From Halobacillus litoralis (lineage in GTDB: Bacteria; Bacillota; Bacilli; Bacillales; Halobacillaceae), in assembly GCF_020524025.1 (NCBI RefSeq), contig NZ_JAIVKN010000001.1, positions 744,001 to 808,000 on the forward strand: DNA of 64,000 bases. Direction: 5' to 3'. The notes under the pieces are model-generated. The model was not told where the DNA came from, made no database searches, and saw only the letters and a list, made by a program, of their open reading frames with translations. Shown one piece after another: positions 48,696-57,388 of this stretch. Position numbers and translations under genes: made by a program. Every line of letters begins with the position of its first letter. Position 1 is the stretch's first letter.

Positions 48696-49358
48696 ATGAA
48701 ATACCGTTCCGTCTTCGATATTATTGGACCAGTTATGATCGGTCCTTCCAGTTCACATACAGCAGGTGCCGCCCGTATTGGCAGAGCTGCCCGTCATCTC
48801 TTTGGCAGAGAACCAAAGTATGCCCATATCTATTTGTATGGGTCGTTTGCCAAAACCTATAAAGGCCATGGAACCGATGTTGCCATTATCGGGGGATTAT
48901 TGGATTATGAAACGTTTGATGAAAGAATAAGAGAATCACTGGTAACCGCTAGAAAGAATGGAATGAAGATCCGGTTTCATGAAGAAGACGCTCATACCGA
49001 TCACCCGAATACAGCAAAAATTAAAATCGGTGATGATGATGGGGAACTTGAGCTTGTTGGGATCTCTATCGGCGGTGGTAAAGCGGAGATAACAGAATTG
49101 AACGGATTTGAGCTTCGCTTATCCGGAAGCCATCCGGCTATTCTCCTGATACACAATGATCGTTATGGGGCGATTGCTTCAGCAACGACGATTTTAGCAA
49201 AAAATGAAATCAACATCGGACGGATGGAAGTTTCGAGAAAGGCACAGGGTGAGCAGGCATTGATGGTCATTGAAGTAGATCAAAACATTGATGACTCTGT
49301 ACTGAATGAACTTGAACGTGCCGACCACATCACTCAGGTGGCAAAAATTTCAGACTAA
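48696..49358 (+). CDS. sdaAB: L-serine dehydratase, iron-sulfur-dependent, beta subunit
   Basis: Partner of SdaAA in converting serine to pyruvate and ammonia. The 220 residues equal the B. subtilis length. The conserved FDIIGPVMIGPSSSHTAGAARIG region (given in parts) is at residues 6-28, and an ACT-like C-terminal domain begins near 148 with AILLIHNDRYGAIA. ATG 48696 follows GGGAAGGTG; the frame is open to 48612 without support. A cre-like site lies upstream. Confidence 0.95.
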   Translation: MKYRSVFDIIGPVMIGPSSSHTAGAARIGRAARHLFGREPKYAHIYLYGSFAKTYKGHGTDVAIIGGLLDYETFDERIRESLVTARKNGMKIRFHEEDAHTDHPNTAKIKIGDDDGELELVGISIGGGKAEITELNGFELRLSGSHPAILLIHNDRYGAIASATTILAKNEINIGRMEVSRKAQGEQALMVIEVDQNIDDSVLNELERADHITQVAKISD

Positions 49359-49380
49359 TGATAGAAGAAGGGGCGATCCT

Positions 49381-50265
49381 ATGTTTCGTAATGTAGCTGA
49401 ACTCGTAGAACTAGCAGAAAGTGAAAATATACAACTGTCAGAAGTTATGATCCGTCAAGAGATGGAAGTGAAGCAGCTGACACGGGAAGAAGTATTTCAA
49501 CATATGGAAAGAAACCTCGACGTTATGGAAAAAGCAGTGGAGGACGGGTTGAAGGGGGTAAAATCACACAGTGGATTAACCGGCGGCGATGCCGTTCTCA
49601 TCCAAAATTATATGAAGAACCACACCCCTTTATCCGGTCATTTACTTATGGATGCAGTGAGTAAAGCGGTCGCTACTAATGAAGTAAATGCAGCAATGGG
49701 CACCATCTGCGCTACACCGACTGCAGGAAGTGCAGGCTGCGTGCCGGGAACGCTTTTTGCTGTAAAGAATCAACTCAACCCAACGCGGGAACAGATGGTC
49801 CGCTATTTGTTTACGTCTGGAGCTTTCGGTTTCGTAGTTGCCAATAATGCATCGATCTCAGGTGCTGCCGGAGGTTGTCAGGCAGAGGTCGGTTCTGCTG
49901 CCGGGATGGCAGCTGCTGCTATTGTTGAGATGGCAGGGGGGACACCATCCCAATCCGCTGAGGCGATGGCGATTACGCTGAAAAATATGCTTGGCCTCAT
50001 TTGTGACCCTGTAGCCGGGCTGGTAGAAGTGCCCTGTGTAAAACGAAATGCTATGGGTTCATCGAATGCGGTTGTAGCTGCTGATATGGCTCTTGCTGGA
50101 GTGACCAGTCGAATCCCTTGTGATGAGGTAATTGATGCGATGTACAAAGTTGGTCAGCGGATGCCTTCAGCCTTTAGAGAAACGGCTCAGGGCGGTTTGG
50201 CTGCAACTCCTACGGGAAGAGAATTAGAAGCAAAAGTGTACGGAATTTCGTTGAAGAAAGAGTGA
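49381..50265 (+). CDS. sdaAA: L-serine dehydratase, iron-sulfur-dependent, alpha subunit
   Basis: Catalytic subunit holding an oxygen-labile [4Fe-4S] cluster. The cysteines lie in ICATPTAGSAGCVPG near residue 110 and in CDPVAGLVEVPCVKRN near 210; HSGLTGGD near 63 belongs to the active site. The 294 residues compare with 300 in B. subtilis. ATG 49381 follows AAGGGGCG; a longer frame begins inside sdaAB without a ribosome site. The next gene, recG, starts directly at its stop. Confidence 0.95.
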   Translation: MFRNVAELVELAESENIQLSEVMIRQEMEVKQLTREEVFQHMERNLDVMEKAVEDGLKGVKSHSGLTGGDAVLIQNYMKNHTPLSGHLLMDAVSKAVATNEVNAAMGTICATPTAGSAGCVPGTLFAVKNQLNPTREQMVRYLFTSGAFGFVVANNASISGAAGGCQAEVGSAAGMAAAAIVEMAGGTPSQSAEAMAITLKNMLGLICDPVAGLVEVPCVKRNAMGSSNAVVAADMALAGVTSRIPCDEVIDAMYKVGQRMPSAFRETAQGGLAATPTGRELEAKVYGISLKKE

Positions 50266-52308
50266 ATGAACGTGTTACAACGATCAATTAGTGAAGTCAA
50301 AGGAATCGGAGAAAAATTACAGTCCCATTTAAATGAACTGGGGCTGTTTACCGTGGAAGATCTGCTGTTTTATTTTCCTCACCGCTATGATTCCTATGAA
50401 GTGAAACCACTGACGGAGTTGACCCACAATGAAAAGGCAACAATTGAAGGGGAAATCGTTTCGGAGCCTGCTTTAAGTTACTATGGAAGAAAAAAGTCAA
50501 GGCTTTCCTTCACATTGCAGGTCGATCAATTTGCTGTAAAGGCGGTTCTATTTAATCGTGCTTTTGCTAAAAAACAGCTGCAGCAGGGAGATACAGTCAC
50601 GGTTACAGGGAAATGGGATCAACAACGTCTGCAAATTACAGTAAGTCAATTTAAAAAAGGTGAATCGAAAAGTCAGGACCCGATTCAACCCGTCTATACT
50701 TTAAAAGAAGGGGTCCCTTTAAACACACTTAAAAAGGTGATTCGAACGGCCTTCGAAGAAAGTGCTGGTGAAATAGTGGACATCCTCCCAGAGTCACTGG
50801 CACTTGCATACAAGCTCCCGGATCGACAAAAGGCACTTTATCAAATGCATTATCCAGACTCAAGGGTCATGCTGAAGCATGCGAAAAGACGTTTTATCTA
50901 TGAGGAATTTTTAGTCTTTCAGTTAAAAATGCAGCTTCTAAGAAAGCACCACCGGGAATCGACTACCGGTCAGGTGCAGTCTTACAATAATGATAAATTA
51001 ACTTCTTTTGTCCAGTCCATGCCTTTTGAACTGACAAATGCTCAAAAAAAATCCCTGGCTGAAATATTAAAAGATATGAAAAGCCCGCACAGGATGAACC
51101 GGCTTTTGCAGGGGGATGTAGGTTCAGGTAAGACGGCTGTTGCAGCTATTGGTTTATATGCTTCCATCACCGCGGGTTATCAGGGCGCTTTGATGGTGCC
51201 AACCGAAATCCTTGCCGAGCAGCACTTCCAGTCCCTGAAAACGATGTTTGAAGGAAGAGCTGAAGTAGCTTTACTGACAGGGTCTATTAAAGGGAAACGG
51301 CGTCGGGAGATTCTTGCTGCTGTTGAACAAAACGAGATTGATATCCTTGTCGGCACTCATGCGCTGATTCAGGACGAAGTCATCTTTGACAGCCTGGGAT
51401 TTGTTATCGTCGATGAGCAGCACAGGTTCGGCGTAGAGCAGCGCAGGGCTCTGAGAGATAAAGGACTTGCGCCTGACGTGCTGTTCATGACAGCTACTCC
51501 AATTCCGAGAACACTTGCGATTACAGCTTTCGGAGATATGGATGTCAGTGTCATAGATGAAATGCCTGCCGGTAGAAAGCCTGTGGATACCTACTGGGTA
51601 AAAGGAGACATGACCAGTCGTGTTCTAAGCTTTATTCAAAAGGAAATTGATAAAGGTCATCAGGCTTATGTGATTTGTCCGCTGATTGAAGAATCTGACC
51701 AGCTGGATATACAAAATGCGATTGAAGTCTATGATCAGCTTAGTGCTGTGTTTGAACCGAATATATCCGTAGGCCTTATGCACGGTCGTCTGCATAATGA
51801 TGAAAAAGAAGAAGTGATGCAGCAATTTGCTGAAAATAACTTGAACATTCTCGTATCTACAACTGTAGTAGAAGTTGGAGTGAACGTCCCGAATGCGACA
51901 GTCATGGTCATTTACGATGCTCAGCGCTTCGGTTTATCTCAGCTTCACCAGCTGCGCGGTCGTGTAGGGCGGGGAGCCGACCAAAGTTACTGTATCCTTT
52001 TAGGCGACCCTAAAGGAGATGTCGGGAAAGAACGTATGAGGATTATGACAGAAACCAATGACGGATTTGAGCTATCTGAGCAGGATCTAAAGCTTCGGGG
52101 ACCCGGGGATTTCTTTGGAAAGAAACAAAGTGGACTTCCTGAGTTTAAAGTCGGAGACATGGTGCATGATTACCGGGCTCTGGAAACAGCAAGAAAAGAC
52201 GCGGCCGAGATAATTGGTGAGAATACACTGGAAAAAGATGAATCTTACCAAGCTCTGAAAGACTATGTATACAGCGATAGGCATTTATTGGGAAATGTCC
52301 TGGATTGA
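50266..52308 (+). CDS. recG: ATP-dependent DNA helicase RecG
   Basis: Reverses stalled forks and branch-migrates junctions. The 680 residues contain the N-terminal wedge/OB domain (about 1-160), the superfamily 2 helicase core with LLQGDVGSGKTAVAA near 281, DEQHRFGVEQRR near 383, TATPIPRTLAIT near 409 and QLRGRVGRG near 563, and the C-terminal TRG region with RGPGDFFGKKQSG near 608. ATG 50266 directly follows the sdaAA stop and has a weak ribosome site; GTG 50272 is an alternative. Confidence 0.95.
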   Translation: MNVLQRSISEVKGIGEKLQSHLNELGLFTVEDLLFYFPHRYDSYEVKPLTELTHNEKATIEGEIVSEPALSYYGRKKSRLSFTLQVDQFAVKAVLFNRAFAKKQLQQGDTVTVTGKWDQQRLQITVSQFKKGESKSQDPIQPVYTLKEGVPLNTLKKVIRTAFEESAGEIVDILPESLALAYKLPDRQKALYQMHYPDSRVMLKHAKRRFIYEEFLVFQLKMQLLRKHHRESTTGQVQSYNNDKLTSFVQSMPFELTNAQKKSLAEILKDMKSPHRMNRLLQGDVGSGKTAVAAIGLYASITAGYQGALMVPTEILAEQHFQSLKTMFEGRAEVALLTGSIKGKRRREILAAVEQNEIDILVGTHALIQDEVIFDSLGFVIVDEQHRFGVEQRRALRDKGLAPDVLFMTATPIPRTLAITAFGDMDVSVIDEMPAGRKPVDTYWVKGDMTSRVLSFIQKEIDKGHQAYVICPLIEESDQLDIQNAIEVYDQLSAVFEPNISVGLMHGRLHNDEKEEVMQQFAENNLNILVSTTVVEVGVNVPNATVMVIYDAQRFGLSQLHQLRGRVGRGADQSYCILLGDPKGDVGKERMRIMTETNDGFELSEQDLKLRGPGDFFGKKQSGLPEFKVGDMVHDYRALETARKDAAEIIGENTLEKDESYQALKDYVYSDRHLLGNVLD

Positions 52309-52314
52309 TAGAGG

Positions 52315-52341
52315 GCGGGCGCAGACAGCGTCCGCTTTTTT
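52315..52341 (+). terminator. Terminator of recG
   Basis: An 8-bp GC-rich stem with one G-T pair (52315-52322 with 52328-52335) is followed by six T, 6 bp after the recG stop. Confidence 0.9.
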
Positions 52342-52358
52342 GTTTTCCTTCACCTGCC

Positions 52359-52374
52359 TTTGTTGAACGGAGGG
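52359..52374. repeat. 16-bp sequence shared with the 11.65-kb repeat
   Basis: TTTGTTGAACGGAGGG here is identical to 11654-11669, at the left edge of the decayed palindromic repeat. The similarity stops after the 16-mer; here a small hairpin GCTCTT/AAGAGC follows. It looks like a remnant end of a related element. Confidence 0.5.
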
Positions 52375-52481
52375 GGGCGGCTCTTGCAGATGAAAGAGCA
52401 ATTGAGATTATTTAAAGGTATAATAGAGCCCATTAATAAATAGAAGGACGGGTATAAATTCATTCATTAAGGTTTCAGTCC

Positions 52482-52546
52482 TTGCGTAAATCGTTTAGGT
52501 ATTATATATTACTATTAGTACCTAGTCATAAGAATCACTCTTATGA
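52482..52546 (+). promoter_or_regulatory. Promoter and FapR-type operator of the fapR operon
   Basis: TTGCGT (52482-52487), a 17-bp spacer and TATATT (52505-52510) form a sigma-A promoter. Immediately after it TTAGTACCT (52515-52523) matches the left half of the FapR operator (TTAGTACCTgaTACTAA). The right half is poor (GTCATAAG). A second inverted repeat, TCATAAG...CTTATGA (52526-52546), overlaps it. Autoregulation by FapR through malonyl-CoA is known in B. subtilis and likely here. Confidence 0.75.
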
Positions 52547-52568
52547 TTAAACGAACGGTGGAATCTGT

Positions 52569-53129
52569 GTGAAAAAGCCTAAGAAATTGCGCCAGGAAGA
52601 ATTGAGAAATAGGATTGACCAAACGCCATTCATCACGGATGACGAGTTGGCGAAAGCTTTTGGAGTCAGTATTCAGACCATTCGGCTCGACAGAATGGAA
52701 TTAGGCATTCCTGAACTGCGTGAAAGGATTAAATCCGTTGCTGAACAGGAATGGAATGAAACGGTTAAAGCCTTACCTGTAGAGGAAATCATCGGAGAGG
52801 TCGTTGATCTTGAACTCGATGATCGGGCGATTTCCATCTTAGATATACGTCCGGAGCATGTGTTCTCCCGAAACCATATTGCCCGCGGGCACCATTTGTT
52901 TGCGCAGGCAAATTCATTAGCAGTTGCTCTAATCAATGATGAGCTTGCACTAACAGCCCGATCAATGATCCAGTTCTCAAGACCTGTAAATCTTGGAGAG
53001 CGTGTGGTGGCTAAAGCAACCGTCAAAGGGGAAGATGATAAAGGGCGGACGATTGTTAAAGTCCATAGTTATGTAGAAAATGAAGAAGTGTTTGCGGGTA
53101 CATTCGAAATGTACCGTTCTAACCAGTAG
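52569..53129 (+). CDS. fapR: Fatty acid and phospholipid regulator FapR
   Basis: Transcriptional repressor of lipid synthesis released by malonyl-CoA. The 186 residues align with B. subtilis FapR (188): a DeoR-like helix-turn-helix at about 18-45 ([23 protein letters not shown], given as one helix pair) and a hot-dog effector domain with [22 protein letters not shown] near 97. GTG 52569 follows GGTGG. It begins the fapR-plsX-fabD-fabG unit and is preceded by a FapR-like site. Confidence 0.95.
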   Translation: MKKPKKLRQEELRNRIDQTPFITDDELAKAFGVSIQTIRLDRMELGIPELRERIKSVAEQEWNETVKALPVEEIIGEVVDLELDDRAISILDIRPEHVFSRNHIARGHHLFAQANSLAVALINDELALTARSMIQFSRPVNLGERVVAKATVKGEDDKGRTIVKVHSYVENEEVFAGTFEMYRSNQ

Positions 53130-53146
53130 AAGGAGATGGATGTGAG

Positions 53147-54151
53147 ATGAAGTTAGCCATAGATGCAATGGGCGGCGACAATGCACCTGAAGCCATAGTG
53201 AAAGGTGCTGTTGAAGCTGCAAATACGATAGACAATTTGGAAATCACACTGGTAGGTGATGAAGCCCAGATCAAGCCTTATCTAAAAGGGCAGTCAAACG
53301 TATCCATTTTACATACGACTGAAGTCATCACGGCTGACGATGAACCTGTCCGTGCAGTTAGAAGAAAGAAGAATGCTTCAATGGTCTTAACGGCTAATGA
53401 AGTTAAAGAAGGCCGCGCTGACGGCTGTATCTCAGCAGGAAATACAGGGGCGCTTATGAGTGCAGGGCTTTTTGTGGTTGGAAGAATGAAGGGCGTCGAC
53501 CGCCCCGCTTTAAGCCCCACCCTTCCAACAGCAGATGGGAAAGGGTTTCTTATGCTGGATGTGGGAGCAAATGTGGATGCTAAACCAGATCACCTTCTGC
53601 AGTATGCGGTCATTGGGTCCATATACGCTGAGAAGGTTCGTAACATCCAGCAGCCAAGAGTCGGCCTGCTTAATGTTGGTACAGAGGATGGCAAAGGAAG
53701 CGACCTGACTAAAAAAGCATTTGGGCTGATGAAGGAAGCTCCGATTAATTTTATCGGCAATGTAGAGTCCAGAGATTTATTAAATGGAGTAGCCGATGTC
53801 GTGGTTACCGATGGATTTACAGGAAATGTGACCTTAAAGACGATTGAAGGTACAGCGTTGACCATGTTCTCTATGATAAAAGAAACGTTTATGAGTAGTT
53901 TTAAAACAAAAGTTGCAGCGGGTCTTGTGAAGAATGATTTAAGGCAGCTGAAAGAGCAGCTGGATTACAGCGAATATGGCGGGGCCGGCCTTTTTGGTTT
54001 GTCTTCTCCCGTCATTAAAGCGCATGGTTCTTCAAATGAACGCGCAGTTTTAAATGCCATTCGACAGGCTTGTCAGATGATTGAACTGAACGTGACATCT
54101 ACAATTTCCACTACATTAGAGAAAATGGATGCGAAGGAGGATGAATCATGA
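53147..54151 (+). CDS. plsX: Phosphate acyltransferase PlsX
   Basis: Makes acyl-phosphate from acyl-ACP, the first step of phospholipid synthesis. The 334 residues begin [20 protein letters not shown], contain [12 protein letters not shown] near residue 96, [18 protein letters not shown] near 174 and [10 protein letters not shown] near 279, all family motifs. ATG 53147 follows AAGGAGATGG. The stop overlaps fabD by 4 bp. Confidence 0.97.
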   Translation: MKLAIDAMGGDNAPEAIVKGAVEAANTIDNLEITLVGDEAQIKPYLKGQSNVSILHTTEVITADDEPVRAVRRKKNASMVLTANEVKEGRADGCISAGNTGALMSAGLFVVGRMKGVDRPALSPTLPTADGKGFLMLDVGANVDAKPDHLLQYAVIGSIYAEKVRNIQQPRVGLLNVGTEDGKGSDLTKKAFGLMKEAPINFIGNVESRDLLNGVADVVVTDGFTGNVTLKTIEGTALTMFSMIKETFMSSFKTKVAAGLVKNDLRQLKEQLDYSEYGGAGLFGLSSPVIKAHGSSNERAVLNAIRQACQMIELNVTSTISTTLEKMDAKEDES

Positions 54152-55086
54152 AACGTATCGCCTATGTTTTCCCTGGACAAGGGTCACAGGAAGTCGGAAT
54201 GGGTAAATCCATGTATGAGGCTTACCCTTCCGTGAAAGAATTATTTGATAAGGCTGATGAGGCTCTGGGCTATTCCCTGACAAACCTAATGTTCAACGGC
54301 CCATCAGAGGAATTGACGAAAACAGAAAATGCGCAGCCTGCCTTATTGTTAAATAGTGCTGCTATTCAACTAGTCTTACAGGAAGAAGGTGTGAAACCTT
54401 CAATGACTGCAGGACACAGCCTTGGGGAATATAGTGCCCTTGTTGCTGCTGGAGCCCTGGAACCAATGGAGGCTGTGCAACTTGTTCATGTTCGTGGAAA
54501 GTTAATGGAAGAGGCTTATCCAACCGGAAAAGGGACAATGTCGGCAGTTCTTGGTCTTTCCCAGGAAGACATTGAAGAAGTACTGAGAGACTTTGATGGA
54601 GACAATGCTGTAGATCTGGCTAACATTAATTGTCCTGGTCAAATCGTTATTTCAGGAACGAAAGAGGGCGTGGAAAAAGCTTCTGAAGTTCTTTCTGAAA
54701 AAGGAGCCAAGCGTGTACTTCCGTTAAATGTCAGCGGACCCTTCCATTCAAGGCTTATGAAGCCGGCTAGTGATGATTTTGCTGATCATTTAGGTAATAC
54801 GACCATTAATGATGCTGAGGTCCCTGTTTATGCAAACGTCACGGCAGCGCCAGTGACTGAGGCAGAAACCATTGAGAAGCTTCTTGTGGAACAGCTCTAT
54901 TCACCTGTTCGCTTCCAACAGATCCTTGAAGCTTTTGCAGAAGAGGTCGATGCTATTGTAGAAGTTGGACAAGGGAAAGTGTTGAGTGGACTTGTAAGGA
55001 AAGTTAAGCGAAGAATGAAAACATTTAGTGTTCAAGACCCTGATTCATTGCAGGCGTTCATTGAGTGGTATAAGGAGGAATCTTGA
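54148..55086 (+). CDS. fabD: Malonyl-CoA:ACP transacylase
   Basis: Loads malonyl groups from CoA to acyl carrier protein. The 312 residues carry [13 protein letters not shown] near residue 8, the nucleophile Ser in [12 protein letters not shown] near 89 and the catalytic His in [11 protein letters not shown] near 198. It starts at ATG 54148 over the plsX stop, and its own stop overlaps the fabG start. Confidence 0.97.
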   Translation: MKRIAYVFPGQGSQEVGMGKSMYEAYPSVKELFDKADEALGYSLTNLMFNGPSEELTKTENAQPALLLNSAAIQLVLQEEGVKPSMTAGHSLGEYSALVAAGALEPMEAVQLVHVRGKLMEEAYPTGKGTMSAVLGLSQEDIEEVLRDFDGDNAVDLANINCPGQIVISGTKEGVEKASEVLSEKGAKRVLPLNVSGPFHSRLMKPASDDFADHLGNTTINDAEVPVYANVTAAPVTEAETIEKLLVEQLYSPVRFQQILEAFAEEVDAIVEVGQGKVLSGLVRKVKRRMKTFSVQDPDSLQAFIEWYKEES

Positions 55087-55826
55087 TGTTACAGGATCAA
55101 GTCGCACTGGTAACGGGTGCTTCACGGGGCATTGGCCGGGCGATTGCTCTGGAGCTTGCTTCTCAGGGAGCGAAAGTAGCGGTTAACTATGCGGGAAGTG
55201 AAGATAAAGCAGAAGCCGTTGTGCAGGAAATTAAAGATACCGGCGGCATTGCAATTAAAATTCAAGCAAACGTTTCAAGTGACGAAGATGTCAAACGTAT
55301 GGTGAAAACCGTTGTTGATGAGTTCGGCCGCTTAGATATCCTTGTAAACAATGCAGGCATAACAAGAGACAATCTGCTCATGCGGATGAAAGAGGAAGAA
55401 TTTGATTCAGTCATCGATACGAATCTGAAAGGTGTCTTCCTATGTACCAAAGGGGTTACACGTCAGATGATGAAGCAGAAGTATGGGCGGATTATTAATG
55501 TTGCGTCCATCGTGGGTGTCTCTGGTAACCCGGGTCAGGCAAACTACGTAGCAGCGAAAGCAGGCGTCATCGGCATGACAAAATCGAATGCCAAAGAGCT
55601 GGCAGCAAGAAATATTCAAGTGAATGCTGTAGCACCAGGGTATATCTCAACGGATATGACAGATGCGCTTACAGATGAACAACGTGAGCAGATGCTGTCT
55701 CTAATTCCGTTGAAACGTCTGGGAGATGGGCAGGATGTAGCGCGTGTCGTTCGTTTCCTCGCATCAGAGGATGCGGCATATATGACAGGGCAGACCCTGC
55801 ATGTCGACGGCGGCATGGTGATGTAA
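55086..55826 (+). CDS. fabG: 3-oxoacyl-ACP reductase
   Basis: NADPH-dependent reduction in the fatty acid elongation cycle. The short-chain dehydrogenase motifs are present: [12 protein letters not shown] near residue 11, NNAG near 89, the catalytic Ser in NVASIVGV and Tyr/Lys in YVAAKAG near 153. The protein is 246 residues, as in B. subtilis. ATG 55086 is 7 nt after AAGGAGG; the TTG at 55083 is closer and less likely. Confidence 0.97.
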   Translation: MLQDQVALVTGASRGIGRAIALELASQGAKVAVNYAGSEDKAEAVVQEIKDTGGIAIKIQANVSSDEDVKRMVKTVVDEFGRLDILVNNAGITRDNLLMRMKEEEFDSVIDTNLKGVFLCTKGVTRQMMKQKYGRIINVASIVGVSGNPGQANYVAAKAGVIGMTKSNAKELAARNIQVNAVAPGYISTDMTDALTDEQREQMLSLIPLKRLGDGQDVARVVRFLASEDAAYMTGQTLHVDGGMVM

Positions 55827-55887
55827 AAAAAGTTATGGTTTTTCTTTGTGAATTTTACTATAATGACTGAAGGGAGGTGAGGTTCCA

Positions 55888-56121
55888 ATGGCAGAAACAT
55901 TTGATCGTGTAAAACAGATCATCGTCGACCGTCTAGATGTTGACGAATCCAAAGTAGTAATGGAAGCTTCCTTCAAAGAAGATCTAGAAGCAGACTCTCT
56001 TGATGTAGTAGAGCTTGTAATGGAGCTTGAAGATGAGTTTGATATGGAAATTTCTGATGAAGAAGCTGAAAAAATCAATACAGTTGGCGACGCTGTGAAT
56101 TACATAAGCAGCCAGTCATAA
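55888..56121 (+). CDS. acpP: Acyl carrier protein
   Basis: Carries growing acyl chains on a phosphopantetheine arm. The 77 residues include the attachment serine in [19 protein letters not shown] (given in part as ADSLDVVEL, near residue 37). It is acidic, as usual. The ribosome site GGGAGGTGAGG lies upstream. A TATAAT (55859-55864) in the fabG-acpP gap may provide extra transcription, but without a good -35 box. Confidence 0.97.
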   Translation: MAETFDRVKQIIVDRLDVDESKVVMEASFKEDLEADSLDVVELVMELEDEFDMEISDEEAEKINTVGDAVNYISSQS

Positions 56122-56123
56122 AA

Positions 56124-56160
56124 AAAGGATCGCTGTCCGTATTATGCGGGCAGCCTTTCC
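56124..56160 (+). terminator. Terminator or attenuator after acpP
   Basis: An 8-bp stem with G-T pairs (56132-56139 with 56147-56154) is extended by AAAGG/CCTTT. The T run is short, so partial read-through into rnc is likely. Confidence 0.65.
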
Positions 56161-56197
56161 TGTATCTAGAATCTCTATGAAAAGGACAAGGTGATTT

Positions 56198-56890
56198 ATG
56201 GGTGATTTTTCCAGTTTCCAGAAGAAAATAAACATTCAATTTGATAATGTCTCGTTACTGGAACAGGCTTTCACTCATTCATCTTATGTGAATGAGCATC
56301 GGAAAACGGATCGTGAGGATAATGAGCGTCTGGAATTTCTAGGAGACGCTGTTCTTGAACTAGGAGTCTCTCAATATTTGTATCGGGAGTTTCCTGATAT
56401 GGCAGAAGGAGAGTTGACGAAGTTTAGAGCCTCGATCGTTTGTGAAGTATCCTTGGTGGAATTCGCCAATGAGCTGAACTTCCAGGACCTTATTTTACTT
56501 GGTAAAGGAGAAGAGCTGACCGGAGGCCGGAACAGACCTGCTTTACTTGCAGATGTGTTTGAGGCGTTTATTGGAGCTCTTTATTTGGATCAAGGGTATG
56601 ACGCAGTCATTCAATTTTTAAAAACTTATGTCTATCCAAAAGTGAAAAAAGGTGCTTTTTCTCATGCGATGGATTTCAAAAGCCAGCTCCAGGAATTTAT
56701 CCAACGGGATAAAAACAGTAAGATTGAGTACGAAATTGTTGAGGAAAGAGGCCCTGCGCACAGTCGTGAGTTTATTGCCCATGTCCGGATTCAGGATGAC
56801 ATCGGTGGTATTGGTGTCGGGCGCACGAAAAAAGAGGCTGAACAAAAAGCAGCTCAGCAGGCCTTAGAAAACCAAGGGGCACATTCTTAA
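56198..56890 (+). CDS. rnc: Ribonuclease III
   Basis: Cuts double-stranded RNA in rRNA processing and mRNA decay. The N-terminal nuclease domain has the signature [13 protein letters not shown] near residue 43 and the metal-binding Asp/Glu in [15 protein letters not shown] near 120. A double-stranded RNA-binding domain begins near 157 (DFKSQLQEF) and ends with [13 protein letters not shown]. The 230 residues are slightly shorter than B. subtilis (249), with a shorter N-terminus. ATG 56198 follows a weak AAGGTG site. Confidence 0.96.
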   Translation: MGDFSSFQKKINIQFDNVSLLEQAFTHSSYVNEHRKTDREDNERLEFLGDAVLELGVSQYLYREFPDMAEGELTKFRASIVCEVSLVEFANELNFQDLILLGKGEELTGGRNRPALLADVFEAFIGALYLDQGYDAVIQFLKTYVYPKVKKGAFSHAMDFKSQLQEFIQRDKNSKIEYEIVEERGPAHSREFIAHVRIQDDIGGIGVGRTKKEAEQKAAQQALENQGAHS

Positions 56891-56893
56891 AGA

Positions 56894-56940
56894 AAAAAGA
56901 CCGTTTCATCAGAATAAATTGCTGATGAAACGGTCTTTTT
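56894..56940. terminator. Strong terminator after rnc
   Basis: A 19-bp perfect stem (56894-56912 with 56922-56940) begins with five A and ends with five T. It can end rnc transcripts and also those of the minus-strand UPF0435 gene. Confidence 0.94.
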
Positions 56941-56986
56941 CTTTGACTGCCTTTAAAAGGTTTGCTGGCCTGGCTGTTTTTTATGC

Positions 56987-57208
56987 TTACTTTCTGTACT
57001 GTCCCAGCTCCTGAACAAATGCTTGTATTTCAGAGACACTCAGCTGCCCCTTCATTTCAATGATTTCATGCAGGGATTTGATTTCTTCATATTTGTTTAA
57101 GTCGTAATCCTCCGGATCCATGAGGGAACGATTGACGACCTGCAATTTGTCAGCCATATCGTTAATGATAATTTCTAAGTTCTCTTGCTTTGGTTCTTCT
57201 AGTTTCAC
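56987..57208 (-). CDS. UPF0435 (DUF1128, YfkK-like) protein
   Basis: A 73-residue acidic, helical protein. The pattern ending in SEIQAFVQELGQYRK, with NDMADKLQVVN near residue 16 and DPEDYDLNKYEEI near 31, fits the small UPF0435/YfkK family of Bacillaceae as I remember it; its function is unknown. Translation starts at GTG 57208 with AAGGAGGA upstream. It lies between rnc and smc on the opposite strand, a place where B. subtilis has no gene. Confidence 0.75.
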   Translation of the reverse strand: MKLEEPKQENLEIIINDMADKLQVVNRSLMDPEDYDLNKYEEIKSLHEIIEMKGQLSVSEIQAFVQELGQYRK

Positions 57209-57388
57209 GTTGCTTCCTCCTTAAGTGCTCATGTAATTGCTAGTACATATGATAAAGGACTTTGTCAGATTTTGAAACCCTTCAGCGCTAGGAAAAGTCC
57301 CTTGAACCTTCCTACCGTTGTGCAGCCGTTTGTGATAAAATATATTAGTTGAGTGAATGAAAGATTGTGAATATACAGGAGGATGATT

